From JAHFPN01 sp963765745 (lineage in GTDB: Bacteria > Pseudomonadota > Alphaproteobacteria > Rhizobiales > Xanthobacteraceae), in contig CAVXXM010000013.1 of the NCBI GenBank assembly GCA_963765745.1, positions 62,001-126,000 of the forward strand: a stretch of DNA of 64,000 bases, read 5' to 3'. The notes under the pieces were generated by a model. It made no database searches. It saw nothing but the letters and a program-made list of their open reading frames with translations, and had not been told where the DNA came from. The first letter of the stretch is position 1, and the number at the start of each line of letters is the position of its first letter. The position numbers and the translations under genes are program-made. Shown here in pieces: positions 17,138 through 26,721 of the stretch.

Positions 17138-18412
17138 CTATTCCGCGGCTGGCCGGCGCGCGGCCATGCCCCAGCGCTGAGCCACGTAGTTCTCGACCAT
17201 CGCCCTGAAATCGGCGGTAAGCGCCGCGCCACGGAGTGTTGCGACCTTTTTGCCGTCCGCGAACACCGGTGCGACCGGTTGTTCGCCGGTGCCGGGCAGG
17301 GAAATACCGATGTCGGCGTGCTTGCTCTCGCCTGGCCCGTTGACGATGCAGCCCATGACCGCGACCGTAAGCCCCTCGGAGCCGGGATAAAGTTTCTTCC
17401 ATTCGGGCATGCGCGCGCGGACGAAACCCTGCACCTCGGATGCGAGCTCCTGGAAGGTCGTCGAAGTGGTGCGGCCACAGCCCGGGCAAGCCGCGACCAG
17501 TGGCACGAAGGTGCGCAGCCCCATGGTCTGCAACAGCTCCTGGGCAACCTGCACTTCGCGGGTGCGGTCGCCGCCGGGCTCGGGGGTCAGCGAAATGCGG
17601 ATGGTATCGCCGATGCCCTGCTGCAACAGCACGCCGATCGCGGCCGCCGAGGCGACGATGCCCTTGGAGCCCATGCCCGCCTCGGTAAGCCCGAGATGAA
17701 GCGCATAGTCGGAGCGCCGCGCCAGTTCCGCGTAGACCGCGATCAGATCCTGCACCGCTGAGACTTTGGCAGAAAGAATGATCTGGCTTCGCGCCATCCC
17801 CAGCTCCTCGGCGCGCGCGGCCGAGAGCAATACCGACTGCACCATGGCCTCGCGCGTCACCGCGCGGGCGTCGAGCGGCTCCTTGGCGCGCGCGTTCTCG
17901 TCCATGAGGCGCGTGAGCAAGTCCTGATCGAGCGAGCCCCAGTTGGCGCCGATCCTCACCGGCTTCCCATATTTCAATGCGAGCTCGATGATCGCGCTGA
18001 ACTGGCGATCCTTCTTCTCCTTGAAGCCGACATTGCCGGGGTTGATGCGGTATTTGTCGAGCGCCTCGGCGCAGGCCGGATGATCGGTGAGCAACTTGTG
18101 GCCGATATAATGAAAGTCGCCGATCAGCGGCACCGCCACGCCCAGCGCACCGAGCCGATCCTTGATCTTGGGAACCGCCGCCGCGGCCTCGTCGCGATCG
18201 ACGGTGATACGCACCAGCTCGGAGCCCGCATGCGCGAGGGCGGCGACCTGGCGCGCGGTCCCCTCGATGTCCGCGGTGTCCGTATTGGTCATGGACTGGA
18301 CGACAACGGGCGCACCGCCGCCGATCAGAACGTCGCCGACGCGCACGGCAACCGTGCGCCGTCGCGCCGCAGGCGCGGCGATGTGAGAGGCGGGTTCGAT
18401 CCGGTCGGTCAT
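17138..18412 (-). CDS. ispG: 4-hydroxy-3-methylbut-2-enyl diphosphate synthase IspG
   Basis: Iron-sulfur enzyme of the MEP isoprenoid pathway, 424 residues. The TIM-barrel half has VVVQSMTNTDTADIEGT near the start. The 4Fe-4S ligands are in ACPGCGRTT and MGCIVNGPGE, and the catalytic Glu is in that last motif. The start at 18412 (MTDRIEP) is chosen over longer options because it lies 7 bases after the zur stop, as in an operon. Confidence 0.95.
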   Translation of the reverse strand: MTDRIEPASHIAAPAARRRTVAVRVGDVLIGGGAPVVVQSMTNTDTADIEGTARQVAALAHAGSELVRITVDRDEAAAAVPKIKDRLGALGVAVPLIGDFHYIGHKLLTDHPACAEALDKYRINPGNVGFKEKKDRQFSAIIELALKYGKPVRIGANWGSLDQDLLTRLMDENARAKEPLDARAVTREAMVQSVLLSAARAEELGMARSQIILSAKVSAVQDLIAVYAELARRSDYALHLGLTEAGMGSKGIVASAAAIGVLLQQGIGDTIRISLTPEPGGDRTREVQVAQELLQTMGLRTFVPLVAACPGCGRTTSTTFQELASEVQGFVRARMPEWKKLYPGSEGLTVAVMGCIVNGPGESKHADIGISLPGTGEQPVAPVFADGKKVATLRGAALTADFRAMVENYVAQRWGMAARRPAAE

Positions 18413-18419
18413 CGGTGCA

Positions 18420-18923
18420 TCAGCGCCGCGGCTTGGTCTTGCGGCAATTCTCGCACAGGCCCGCGATCTCGAGCACTTGCGTGCGCGCATCGAAGCCGAT
18501 CGAGCGCGCGGCCTCGCCGAGATCGCGCCCAACCGCGCGCGAGGCGACCTCGGCCACGGTGCCGCAACGCTCGCACATCAGGAACATCACCACTTCGCCG
18601 CCGTCGTGGCCGTGGTTGCAGGCGAGATACGCATTCTTGCTTTCGATCCGGTGCGCGAGCCGCTCGGCGACCAGAAACTCGAGCGCGCGATAGACCGACA
18701 TGGGCGGCGCCGGCTCGCCGGCCTTGGCCAGGCGCTCGACGATCTCGTAGGCGCCGATCGGCGCGTGGCTGCCGGCGAGCAACTCCAGCACCCGCCGGCG
18801 CAGCGGCGTGAGCCTGAGACCGCGCTCGCCGCATGCCTGCTCTGCGCGCTTGAGCAGATCGGCAACGCAGTGCGCGTGGTCGTGATCGGGGGCCGGAAAG
18901 CCAAGGTTCATAAGGTTTCTCAA
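18420..18923 (-). CDS. zur: Fur-family regulator, zinc uptake regulator type (Zur)
   Basis: 167-residue Fur-family repressor. The winged helix (about residues 30-95) contains RLTPLRRRVLELL and MSVYRALEFLVAERLAHRIESKNAYLAC, with the SVYRAL/RIES pattern typical of Zur rather than Fur. Metal ligands include HDHAHC near the N-terminus, CNHGHDGG, CERC and a C-terminal CENC. No zinc uptake operon is in the window; the gene leads into ispG. Zur rather than Fur is inference from motif pattern. Confidence 0.87.
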   Translation of the reverse strand: MRNLMNLGFPAPDHDHAHCVADLLKRAEQACGERGLRLTPLRRRVLELLAGSHAPIGAYEIVERLAKAGEPAPPMSVYRALEFLVAERLAHRIESKNAYLACNHGHDGGEVVMFLMCERCGTVAEVASRAVGRDLGEAARSIGFDARTQVLEIAGLCENCRKTKPRR

Positions 18924-19018
18924 TGCACATCTTACAGGCTTGCAACGCCTTATAAAAACCCGCTCCTGCTACTTTTATTGCACTGCACAATGAAACCGGG
19001 CATGCTGATTTTCATCCC

Positions 19019-20060
19019 ATGATTCTGCGCAAGAACACCGGGCCGAAGCCCGTCAACCTCGCTTTGCAAGGTGGCGGCGCGCATGGCGCCTTCACCTGGG
19101 GCGTACTCGACCGCCTGCTCGAGGACGAGCGGCTTTCGCTCCAGGCGATCTCAGGCACCAGCGCCGGAGCGATGAACGCGGTCGTGCTGGCGTCGGGCTA
19201 TCACAAGGGCGGGCGCGAAGGCGCGCGCGAAGCGCTCCGTAATTTCTGGCGCGCGGTTTCGCACGACGGCCGCATGAGCCCGATCCAGCGCTCGATCGCG
19301 GACCGGCTGTTCGGCAACTGGTCGCTCGACAAGAATCCGATCTTTCTCGCGTTCGACGTCGCCAGCCGCTTCTTCTCGCCCTACGACATGAACCCGTTCA
19401 ACATCAATCCGCTGCGCGAGATCCTGGAGCGCGAGGTCGATTTCAAGGCGGTGCGGGCAAACCGTGAATTCGATCTCTATGTCTCGGCCACCAATGTGCG
19501 CACCGGCAAGATGCGCGTCTTCCGCCGCGAGCAGATCACGCCCGACGTGGTGATGGCGTCGGCGTGCCTGCCGTTCCTGTTCCGCGCGGTCGAGATCGAC
19601 GGGGTGCCCTATTGGGACGGCGGCTATGTCTCCAACCCGCCGCTGTTCCCGTTCTTCCGCACCGGCCGCAACGACGACATCGTGCTGGTGCAGACCAATC
19701 CGCTGGTGAGCAACAAGACCCCGCGCACCGCGCGCGACATTTTGAACCGGATCAACGAGATCACCTTCAACGCGTCGCTGCAGTCGGAGCTGCGCGCGAT
19801 CGGCTTCGTGAGCCGTCAGCGGCAGAGCGGCCTGCTGGGCCGCTGGACCGGCCGGAGCACCAAGCCGGTCCGCATCCACCGTATCGCCGCCGACAAGGAG
19901 CTGAAGAAGCTCAGCTCCAGCTCCAAGTTCACCGTCGATTGGTCGTTCTTCCAGCATTTGCGCGATGTCGGCCGCAAGGCGGCGGAAGATTTTCTGAAGC
20001 AAGGATTTCGGCGCCATCGGCCGCCGCGGCACGCTCGATCTGCGCAAGGAAGCGGCCTGA
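19019..20060 (+). CDS. Patatin-like phospholipase, one-base break near the C-terminus
   Basis: RssA-type patatin lipase. The oxyanion loop LQGGGAHGAFTWG and the nucleophile elbow ISGTSAGAMN are at residues 16-49, and the catalytic Asp is in YWDGGYVSNPP. As written the frame ends at 20083 with an Arg-rich tail. Removing one G at 20003-20004 gives FLKQDFGAIGRRGTLDLRKE and a stop at 20060, 346 residues, which is the tail expected for this family in Rhizobiales. I place the end there. Confidence 0.87.
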
Positions 20061-20092
20061 CTTTCCAGCGCCCGGCACGATAAGATCGGCGC

Positions 20093-20647
20093 ATGGAGCC
20101 GCGCCCGCATCTAGCCGCCGAAGTGCACGATACGCTACTCGAGATCGTGGTCGGCGACATTACGCTTCTCGAGCTCGACGCGATCGTAAACGCGGCCAAT
20201 ACGGCGCTTCTGGGCGGCGGCGGCGTGGACGGTGCGATCCATCGCGCGGCAGGGCCGGAGCTGCTCGAGGAATGCCGAGCGCTCGGCGGCTGCGCCACGG
20301 GACAGGCGAAAATCACCCACGGCTACAGGCTCCCTGCCCGCCACGTGATCCATGCGGTCGGCCCGGTCTGGCGGGGCGGCGGCGCCGGCGAGGACGATCT
20401 GCTGGCGTCCTGCTATCGCGTTTCGCTGGAGCTCGTGCGCGCGAACGGGCTCGTTTCCGTTGCCTTCCCTTCGATCTCGACCGGAGTCTATGGCTTCCCG
20501 GCCGAACGGGCGGCGAGGATCGCGGTCGCTAGTGTCGTCGGCGAAGCAGCCGCGCGGCGCGGGATCGGCCGCGTCGTGTTCTGTTGCTTCTCGCAGGAAG
20601 CCGCGGATTTCCATGCCGCGGCCTTCGCCGATCTCGGCCTGGTCTAG
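20093..20647 (+). CDS. Macro-domain protein, probable O-acetyl-ADP-ribose deacetylase
   Basis: A 184-residue single macro domain. ADP-ribose binding motifs are DAIVNAANTALLGGGGVDGAI and PSISTGVYGFP, with catalytic-type Asn and Asp in the first. It resembles E. coli YmdB. It lies 33 bases after the patatin gene, and its stop overlaps the stop of convergent glk by 4 bases. Physiological substrate is not known from sequence. Confidence 0.9.
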   Translation: MEPRPHLAAEVHDTLLEIVVGDITLLELDAIVNAANTALLGGGGVDGAIHRAAGPELLEECRALGGCATGQAKITHGYRLPARHVIHAVGPVWRGGGAGEDDLLASCYRVSLELVRANGLVSVAFPSISTGVYGFPAERAARIAVASVVGEAAARRGIGRVVFCCFSQEAADFHAAAFADLGLV

Positions 20648-21574
20648 GCGAGGCGGCGGGCGATCTGCGCCGCGCCGAACAGCCCCGGCTCCTCGTGCAC
20701 GATCGCCTTGATCGGAATCAGCGCCATGCGATCGCGATAGGGCGCGTGCTCCTCGAAAGCGGCGCGGAACGGCGAATTGGGAATGAGCGGCGCCAGGCCA
20801 CGGGTCACGCCGCCGGCGAGAAAGACGGCCTTGGCGTTATAGGCCAGCGCCAGGTCGCCGGCGATGCGGCCGAAGAGGCGGAGGAAAAATTCGGCAGTGG
20901 CGCGCGCCGCCGGCTCCCCTGCGCACGCCGCGGTGGCGATGGCTTCGGCGCGCTTGCGCTCGCCCGAAAGAATATGATGCACGCGCACGAGGCCGGGTCC
21001 TGACAGCACGTGCTCGACGATGACCGGGCCGTCGTCGCGCAGGAAATGAGCGATGACGCGGGCCTCGTCGGCACTGGCGGCACCGAGCCGCATGTGTCCG
21101 GCCTCGCTCGCCAGCACCTGTCGCGCCGGTGGCCGCTGCTTGAGCAGAAGCGCGCTGCCGAAACCGCTGCCGGGCCCGCATACCAGGAGCCTTTCCTTCG
21201 GCATTTCGCTGCGGCGCGCCGACGGCGACGAGATCCGCCTTCCCGAGTGCCGGGAGGCCGTGGGCCAGCGCCTCGAAATCGTTGACGGCGACCAGGCGCT
21301 TGAGCCCGAGCTTGCGGGCGAGCGCGCGGCGGGAGAACGTCCAGCCGCGATTGGTGACGAGCATGTGGTCGCCTTCGATCCAGCCGGCAATGCCGAGCAC
21401 GGCCGACTGGGGTCGCGGCCGGGCGGCGGCGAGCGCACTTGCCAGAAATGTTTCGAGGTTCGCAATATTGTCGTTCATCACCGAACGGACGGCTCGGAGC
21501 TTTCCGTCGGCTCTCGTGAGCGCAAGGCGGGTCGTGGTGGCGCCGATATCGGCGACGAGTACGGAGCGTTTCAC
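20644..21574 (-). CDS. glk: Glucokinase, one-base break
   Basis: Glk family (not ROK) sugar kinase. The N-terminal half has VADIGATTTRLALT (phosphate loop), GIAGWIEGDH and VAVNDFEALAHGLPAL; the C-terminal half, in the next frame, has CGPGSGFGSALL, SEAGHMRLG and VFLAGGVTRGLAPL. The frames join near 21199, where removing one base gives NAKERLLVCGPG. The corrected protein is 309 residues, a normal size. Several family residues (for example the GTGLG-type motif as GPGSGFG) are intact. Confidence 0.82.
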
Positions 21575-21627
21575 GCGCCGAGCTTGCAGGCATCGACGGA
21601 GCGGATCAACTGCACTAAGGGGAGACG

Positions 21628-23157
21628 ATGAAGCTTGGCACCGTGCTCAACGCCCAGGCGCTGCGCTATCCCGACCGGCTCGCGGCCGTGAGCGGTACGC
21701 GGCGCTTGAGCTATCGCGAGCTCGACCGGCGCAGCGACCGGCTGGCCAACGCCTTGCGCGCACGCGGGCTCGAGTACGGCGACCGGGTGGCGATGCATCT
21801 GGAAAACAGCATCGAGTTCGTCGAGGCCTTTTACGGTATGGCCAAGGCCGGCGGCATCATGGTGCTGGTCAATACGCGCCTTACCGCGCGCGAGATCGCC
21901 GTCATCCTTTCGAGCAGCCGACCGAAATTCTATTTGTTCGATCCGGCGCGGCGGCAGGTCGTTGTCGAGGCAACGAAGGGTGTGAACGACATTGCGCTGG
22001 TCGCGAGCACCGCCACGTCCGAGGTCGATCCGACGATTGCGGCGCTGATCGACGAAGGCGCCGCCGAGCGGCCGCCCGCGCTGCCGCCTGAAGTCGAGGA
22101 CCTGCTCTATTCCTACACCTCGGGAACCACCGGCACGCCCAAGGGCGCGGTGCGTACGCACGGCGGCTTCCACGTCCAGCACGGACTGATGAACGTGGTG
22201 CAATGGGAGCTGCAGCCCGGCGACAAGGTGCTCGCCATGTCGCCGCTTTCGGTCGGAACGGGGCTGGCGCGGCTCGGCAATGCGCTCGGCGTCGGCGGCA
22301 CGCTGGTGATCCTGCCGAAATTCGACGCAGCCGCGATGGCCGATGCTGTCGAGCGCGAGAAAATCACGGTCGCCGGCATGGTGCCCACCATCATCCGCCT
22401 GACGCTGTCCGAGATCCGCCGCGCGCCCGAGCGCTTCAAGTCGCTGCGCGTGGTGGTTTCGACCGGCGAGGCGTTCCCGGTGGAACTGAAGAGTGAGTTT
22501 CTCGCGCTGCTGCCCAACATCCGCCTGCACTCCTTCTACGCACTGACCGAGGCCGGCGCGGTCACCAATCTCGATCCCGAGGAGCAGCTCACGCATCCGG
22601 CTTCCGTCGGCCGCGTCTGCGCCGGCGTCGAGGTGCGGATCGTGGACGACAAGCGCAACGACGTGGCTCAGGGCGAGACCGGCGAGATCGCGGTGCGCTG
22701 CGGCGAGCCCGGGCGCTATATCACCATGCGCTGTTATCTCGATCCGGCCGCCAGCGCCGAGTCGCTCGTCGACGGCTGGGTGTTCACCGGCGACATGGGC
22801 TATTTCGACGCCGACGGCTTTCTCTATCTGGTCGACCGCAAGAAGGACATGATCGTCAGCGGCGGTTTCAATATCTATTCGCGCGAGGTCGAGCTCGCGC
22901 TGCTGAGCCATACGGCTGTGCTGGATGCCGCAGTAATCGGCGCGCCCGATGCGACCTTCGGCGAGAGCGTGGTCGCGGTCGTCGAGTTGAGGCCCGGAGC
23001 GATAGCGAGCGCGGACGCGCTGGTTGCCCATTGCAAGGATCTGATCGCCAGCTACAAGAAGCCCAAGCACATCTATTTCCGGGCGCTGCCGCGCAACTCC
23101 ACCGGCAAGGTGCAGAAGAACCTGCTCAGGGACGAAATCGCCAAAGCTGCCCACTGA
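21628..23157 (+). CDS. Acyl-CoA synthetase (AMP-forming)
   Basis: 509-residue ANL-family ligase activating a carboxylic acid to its CoA thioester. The AMP-binding P-loop is YTSGTTGTPKGAV; the TE motif is FYALTEAGA; the hinge region is VDRKKDMIVSGGFNIY; and the catalytic Lys lies in PRNSTGKVQKNLL. The acid is not predictable: long-chain, phenylalkanoate or other acids are possible. It is followed by a ThDP enzyme gene on the same strand. Confidence 0.9.
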   Translation: MKLGTVLNAQALRYPDRLAAVSGTRRLSYRELDRRSDRLANALRARGLEYGDRVAMHLENSIEFVEAFYGMAKAGGIMVLVNTRLTAREIAVILSSSRPKFYLFDPARRQVVVEATKGVNDIALVASTATSEVDPTIAALIDEGAAERPPALPPEVEDLLYSYTSGTTGTPKGAVRTHGGFHVQHGLMNVVQWELQPGDKVLAMSPLSVGTGLARLGNALGVGGTLVILPKFDAAAMADAVEREKITVAGMVPTIIRLTLSEIRRAPERFKSLRVVVSTGEAFPVELKSEFLALLPNIRLHSFYALTEAGAVTNLDPEEQLTHPASVGRVCAGVEVRIVDDKRNDVAQGETGEIAVRCGEPGRYITMRCYLDPAASAESLVDGWVFTGDMGYFDADGFLYLVDRKKDMIVSGGFNIYSREVELALLSHTAVLDAAVIGAPDATFGESVVAVVELRPGAIASADALVAHCKDLIASYKKPKHIYFRALPRNSTGKVQKNLLRDEIAKAAH

Positions 23158-23243
23158 TGGGCTGCATTGGCGGTGCCTTCGACGCAGCACGTCGCGTCGA
23201 GTAAGATGTCGGTTCGATAAAAACAGAAAAGCGGTACAACCCC

Positions 23244-24971
23244 ATGAACGTCAAACCCTCCGCCCCGCGCACGCCAGCCGTCAAAGAACCGACGATCGCA
23301 GGCGAGATTTTTTTGCGCGCGCTTTCCGATCATGGCGTCGATTTTTTCTTCGCCAATCCCGGCACCGACTTTCCGCCGATCGTCGAGGCCTATAGCCGCG
23401 CGCGCGAAGGTTCCAACAGCAAGGTGCCGCGGCCGGTGCTGGTGCCGCACGAGAACCTCGCAGTCGCTATGGCGCACGGTGCCTATCTGATGACCGGCAA
23501 GGCGCAGGCGGTGATGGTGCACGTCAATGTCGGTACCGCCAACACGATCAACAATATCACCAATATGAGCCGCGATCGCATTCCGCTGTTCCTCGCGGCC
23601 GGGCGCACGCCGGTCACCGAGACCGGAAATTTCGGCAGCCGCAACCGCTCGATCCACTGGGCGCAGGAAATGTTCGACCAGGCCGGCATGCTGCGCGAGC
23701 TGGTGAAATGGGACTATGAGCTGCGCGTGCCCGAGCAGGTCGGCAATGTCGTGGCCCGCGCCTATGAGGCGGCGATGACGAGCCCGATGGGCCCGGTCTA
23801 TCTCATCCTACCGCGCGAGCCGCTTTCGGCCCCGGTTGCCGAGCCCACAACGCCGGCCGGACCGCGCGCGATTCCCGCACCCCCGCACGCCGATCCGAAA
23901 TCGATCGAGACGCTCGCGGCCTGGATCGCAGCGGCGGAAAAGCCGCTGATCATCACCTCCAATTGCGGCCGTGACGCGCGCGCGGTGGAGGCGCTTGCGC
24001 GGCTCGCCGAGCGCTGGGCGATCCCGGTCGCGCAGCACGCGCCGCGTTACCTGAACCTTCCCACCAGCCACCCGATGCATTTCGGCTTCAATCCGGGGGC
24101 GGTCATCGGCGAGGCCGATCTCGTCATCGTGCTCGAATCCGACGTGCCGTGGATTCCGAGCGCGAACGCCCCAAGCGATTCATGCAAGGTCGCGCATGTC
24201 GGTGAGGATCCGATGTTCCTGCGCTACCCGATGCGGAGCTTCAGGAGCGACCTCGCCATCACCTCGACGCCGGCAACGGCGCTCGCCGCGCTCGATGCCG
24301 CCTTGGAGCGCGCGGCACCCGCCAAGGCGAAGATCGAGGCGCGGCGCGGACGCATCCTCGAGCGCAACAAGGCGCGGCACGCGCAGAGCGCAAAGCACGC
24401 AGAGAGCGGCGACAAGATCACCAAGGCCTACCTCACGCGCTGCATGTCCGAGGCGATGGGGCCCGATGCGATCCTGGTGAGCGAGTACTGGACCGAGCTC
24501 GACCACTGCGTGCGCGAGAAGCCCGGCACCTTCTTCGGCACCAGTCCCGCGGGCGGGCTGGGCTGGGGCTTCGGCTGCGCGCTCGGGATCAAGATCGCGG
24601 CTCCCGAGCGCTTCGTGGTCGCGGCGCTCGGCGACGGCTCCTATATCTTCAACAACCCGACCGCCTGCCACTGGATGTCGGAGGCCTTCGGCCTGCCGGT
24701 GCTCACGATCATCTCCAACAACAGCCGCTACGGCGCCGTGCGCGGCGCGACGCTTTCCATGTTCGACAAGGGCGCCGCGGGCCGCGACGACGGCCGCTTC
24801 CTCGCCGATTTCCCGACGAGCCTCCCGTGCGAGGAGATCGTCAAGGCGCACGGCGGCTACGGCGAACGGGTGGAGAATCCGAAAGACCTGCCCGGCGCGC
24901 TGGCGCGTGCGCGCGACGTGGTGCTGAAAGAAAAGCGCCAGGCGCTGTTGAACGTCATCTGCCCGTACTAA
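23244..24971 (+). CDS. Thiamine diphosphate-dependent enzyme (acetolactate synthase-like)
   Basis: 575-residue member of the decarboxylase/carboligase superfamily. The cofactor-activating Glu lies in VPHENLAVAMAHG, and the ThDP/Mg motif starts GDGSYIFNN and ends ISNN. The Mg-motif and Glu are both present, so it should bind ThDP. It is not a typical IlvB: the substrate-channel motifs differ. Candidate roles are phosphonopyruvate, benzoylformate or oxalyl-CoA-like decarboxylation; I cannot choose. Confidence 0.8.
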   Translation: MNVKPSAPRTPAVKEPTIAGEIFLRALSDHGVDFFFANPGTDFPPIVEAYSRAREGSNSKVPRPVLVPHENLAVAMAHGAYLMTGKAQAVMVHVNVGTANTINNITNMSRDRIPLFLAAGRTPVTETGNFGSRNRSIHWAQEMFDQAGMLRELVKWDYELRVPEQVGNVVARAYEAAMTSPMGPVYLILPREPLSAPVAEPTTPAGPRAIPAPPHADPKSIETLAAWIAAAEKPLIITSNCGRDARAVEALARLAERWAIPVAQHAPRYLNLPTSHPMHFGFNPGAVIGEADLVIVLESDVPWIPSANAPSDSCKVAHVGEDPMFLRYPMRSFRSDLAITSTPATALAALDAALERAAPAKAKIEARRGRILERNKARHAQSAKHAESGDKITKAYLTRCMSEAMGPDAILVSEYWTELDHCVREKPGTFFGTSPAGGLGWGFGCALGIKIAAPERFVVAALGDGSYIFNNPTACHWMSEAFGLPVLTIISNNSRYGAVRGATLSMFDKGAAGRDDGRFLADFPTSLPCEEIVKAHGGYGERVENPKDLPGALARARDVVLKEKRQALLNVICPY

Positions 24972-25095
24972 CTTGTCATTCCGGGGCGCCCGCCGGAGCC
25001 CGAAGGGCGAAGGCGCGGCGAGCCCGGAATCCATATTCTCAGTCTGTGGTTATGGATTCCGGGCTCCTCGCTTCGCTCGGCCCCGGAATGACAAG
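24972..25095. repeat. Nested palindromic intergenic repeat (GTCATTCCGGGGC family)
   Basis: Outer arms cttgtcattccggggc (24972-24987) and its exact reverse complement (25080-25095) match over 16 bases. Inner arms agcccggaatccata (25021-25035) and its exact reverse complement (25051-25065) match over 15 bases. Related elements lie at 56311-56434 and, more distantly, 11061-11147. All three lie between gene ends. Likely a mobile REP/MITE-like element; it could also terminate transcription. Confidence 0.8.
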
Positions 25096-25103
25096 ATTGG
25101 AAG

Positions 25104-25520
25104 TCAGTCCACGATCTTGAAGGCCGGATACGGCACGCCGCCGTCGAGCTTATCCCAAGCCAGCGCTACGCGCTGGCCGATCCTAACGTCCTCGGGCTTG
25201 CGCTCGAGGATATTGGCGATGATGCGCACGCCTTCCTCGAGCTCGACGATGGCGACCGAGAGCGGCAGGCGGCCTTCGACGCCGGGTCCCGGGATGCGCA
25301 CAACGCTGCAGGCGTAGATCGTGCCGCGGCCGGAGACCTCGCGCCATTCCAAATTACGGCTGCCGGTATAGATACTCACCGGCCGCGGATAGTGCTGGAA
25401 CTTTCCGCTGTCGCGGCAATATTGCAGCACGAGCTTGCCGGTGCGCGCGCCTGCCCAGAACGGCCGCGCGTCGATGAAGACGTTCTCTTTTGGCGCGGGG
25501 CGCCTGGCGGTTTCGCTCAC
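25104..25520 (-). CDS. OB-fold / zinc-ribbon protein (DUF35 family), thiolase partner
   Basis: 138-residue acyl-CoA-associated OB-fold protein that pairs with SCP-x-type thiolases (family knowledge). The rubredoxin-like N-terminal segment here keeps only one Cys (LQYCRDSGKFQHYPRP), so the zinc ribbon may be degenerate. The OB-fold part has TIYACSVVRIPG and LPLSVAIVELEEGVRIIANI. It starts with GTG overlapping the thiolase stop (GTGA), supporting translation coupling and a stable complex. Confidence 0.85.
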   Translation of the reverse strand: MSETARRPAPKENVFIDARPFWAGARTGKLVLQYCRDSGKFQHYPRPVSIYTGSRNLEWREVSGRGTIYACSVVRIPGPGVEGRLPLSVAIVELEEGVRIIANILERKPEDVRIGQRVALAWDKLDGGVPYPAFKIVD

Positions 25521-26687
25521 GTCGTTTGCTCCAGGATCAGGCCCGCGCTCACGGTCCAGTTGCGGCCATAGGGGATGACGCCGATGCCGGTGACGAGCGC
25601 CGTGCTCGCGTCCTTCACCTGCCGCGCGCCGCCCTCGCCGAACATCTGGCGTATGGCTTCCACCAAGATTGAGCCCACCGCCGGCAAGCCCCGGCTGGCC
25701 CGCGGAAATCTGCCCGCCGCCGGTATTGAGCGGGAGCTTGCCCTTGAACGACAGATCGGTCGCCAGCACATAGTCGCAACCCTTGCCGCGCGCGGCGAAG
25801 CCGAAATCCTCAAGCTGCATCACGACGGCAATAGTGAAGTCGTCATAGGGGTGGAACATGCGGATGTCGGCGGGCGTCATGCCGGCGCGGGCAAAGACCT
25901 TGGGCGCGATCTTGGAAAAACCCAACTCGGTTATGTCGGGAAGTACCTCGTCGCCGCCATGATTGGTCAGCTCCGCGTAGCCCGCGATGCGCGCCGTTTT
26001 CTTCAAGCCGAGATCGCGCGCCCGCTCCGCGGAAGTGACCAGCACCGCATTGGCGCCGTCGCAGACCATCACGCAATCGAGCAACCGCAGCGGATCGGCG
26101 ATCATGCGCGAGGCGAGATACTCTTCCATCGTGAGAGGCTTCTTCAGCTTCGGGCAGGTATTCTCGTTCAAGAGCGCATGCTCGCGCTGGGTGACCGCGA
26201 TCTTGCCGAGCGCCTCGTATTTGATGCCGAACTGGTGCTCGTAGCGGTTCATCAGGAGCCCGAAGCTCGATGGCGGACTCAAGACGCCAGTCGGCTCCTG
26301 GAATTCGCCGCGATAGGCGCCATAATTGGACCGGTTGCCGTTGGTCTGCGCGTCGGCCGCGAGCACGACGGCGACCTCGCACAAGCCATCGCGAATCGCG
26401 GCGGCGGCGCGGGCGACGGCGGCGATGCTCGAAGCGCCGCCCAGCCCCGAGAAATTGATCCAGCTTGGCGTGAGCCCCAGCGCCTCGCACATATAGACCG
26501 CGAAAAAAGGGTTCGGCGCCTCGCTGATCGAGGCGTTGACCGAAAGGCCGTCGATCGCCGCCTTGTCGATGCCGGTCGATTGCAGCAGCAGCGCGAACGC
26601 CTCGCCACCGAAATCATAGGCGCTGCGGCCGGTGCGGACGTCGATTTTGGTTTCGGAATATCCAGCGATGACGACTTCGCGGCTCAT
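25517..26687 (-). CDS. SCP-x type thiolase / acetyl-CoA acetyltransferase-like protein, one-base break
   Basis: Thiolase-like protein of the lipid-transfer (SCP-x) class; members act in side-chain or aromatic acyl-CoA degradation. Motifs include the core GLGGASSIAAVARAA, CDGANAVLVTSAERA, HPYDDFTIAVVMQLE and GGGQISAGQPG. The frame breaks near 25663; removing one base gives GGLNLVEAIRQMFGEG and leads to the stop at 25517, 389 residues. Start ATG 26687 has GAGG upstream; an ATG at 26705 is an alternative. It lies 35 bases after the ABC ATPase gene. Confidence 0.83.
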
Positions 26688-26721
26688 GCCGGCCTCATAA
26701 GCCATTGGCGTCGCGCTCCGG

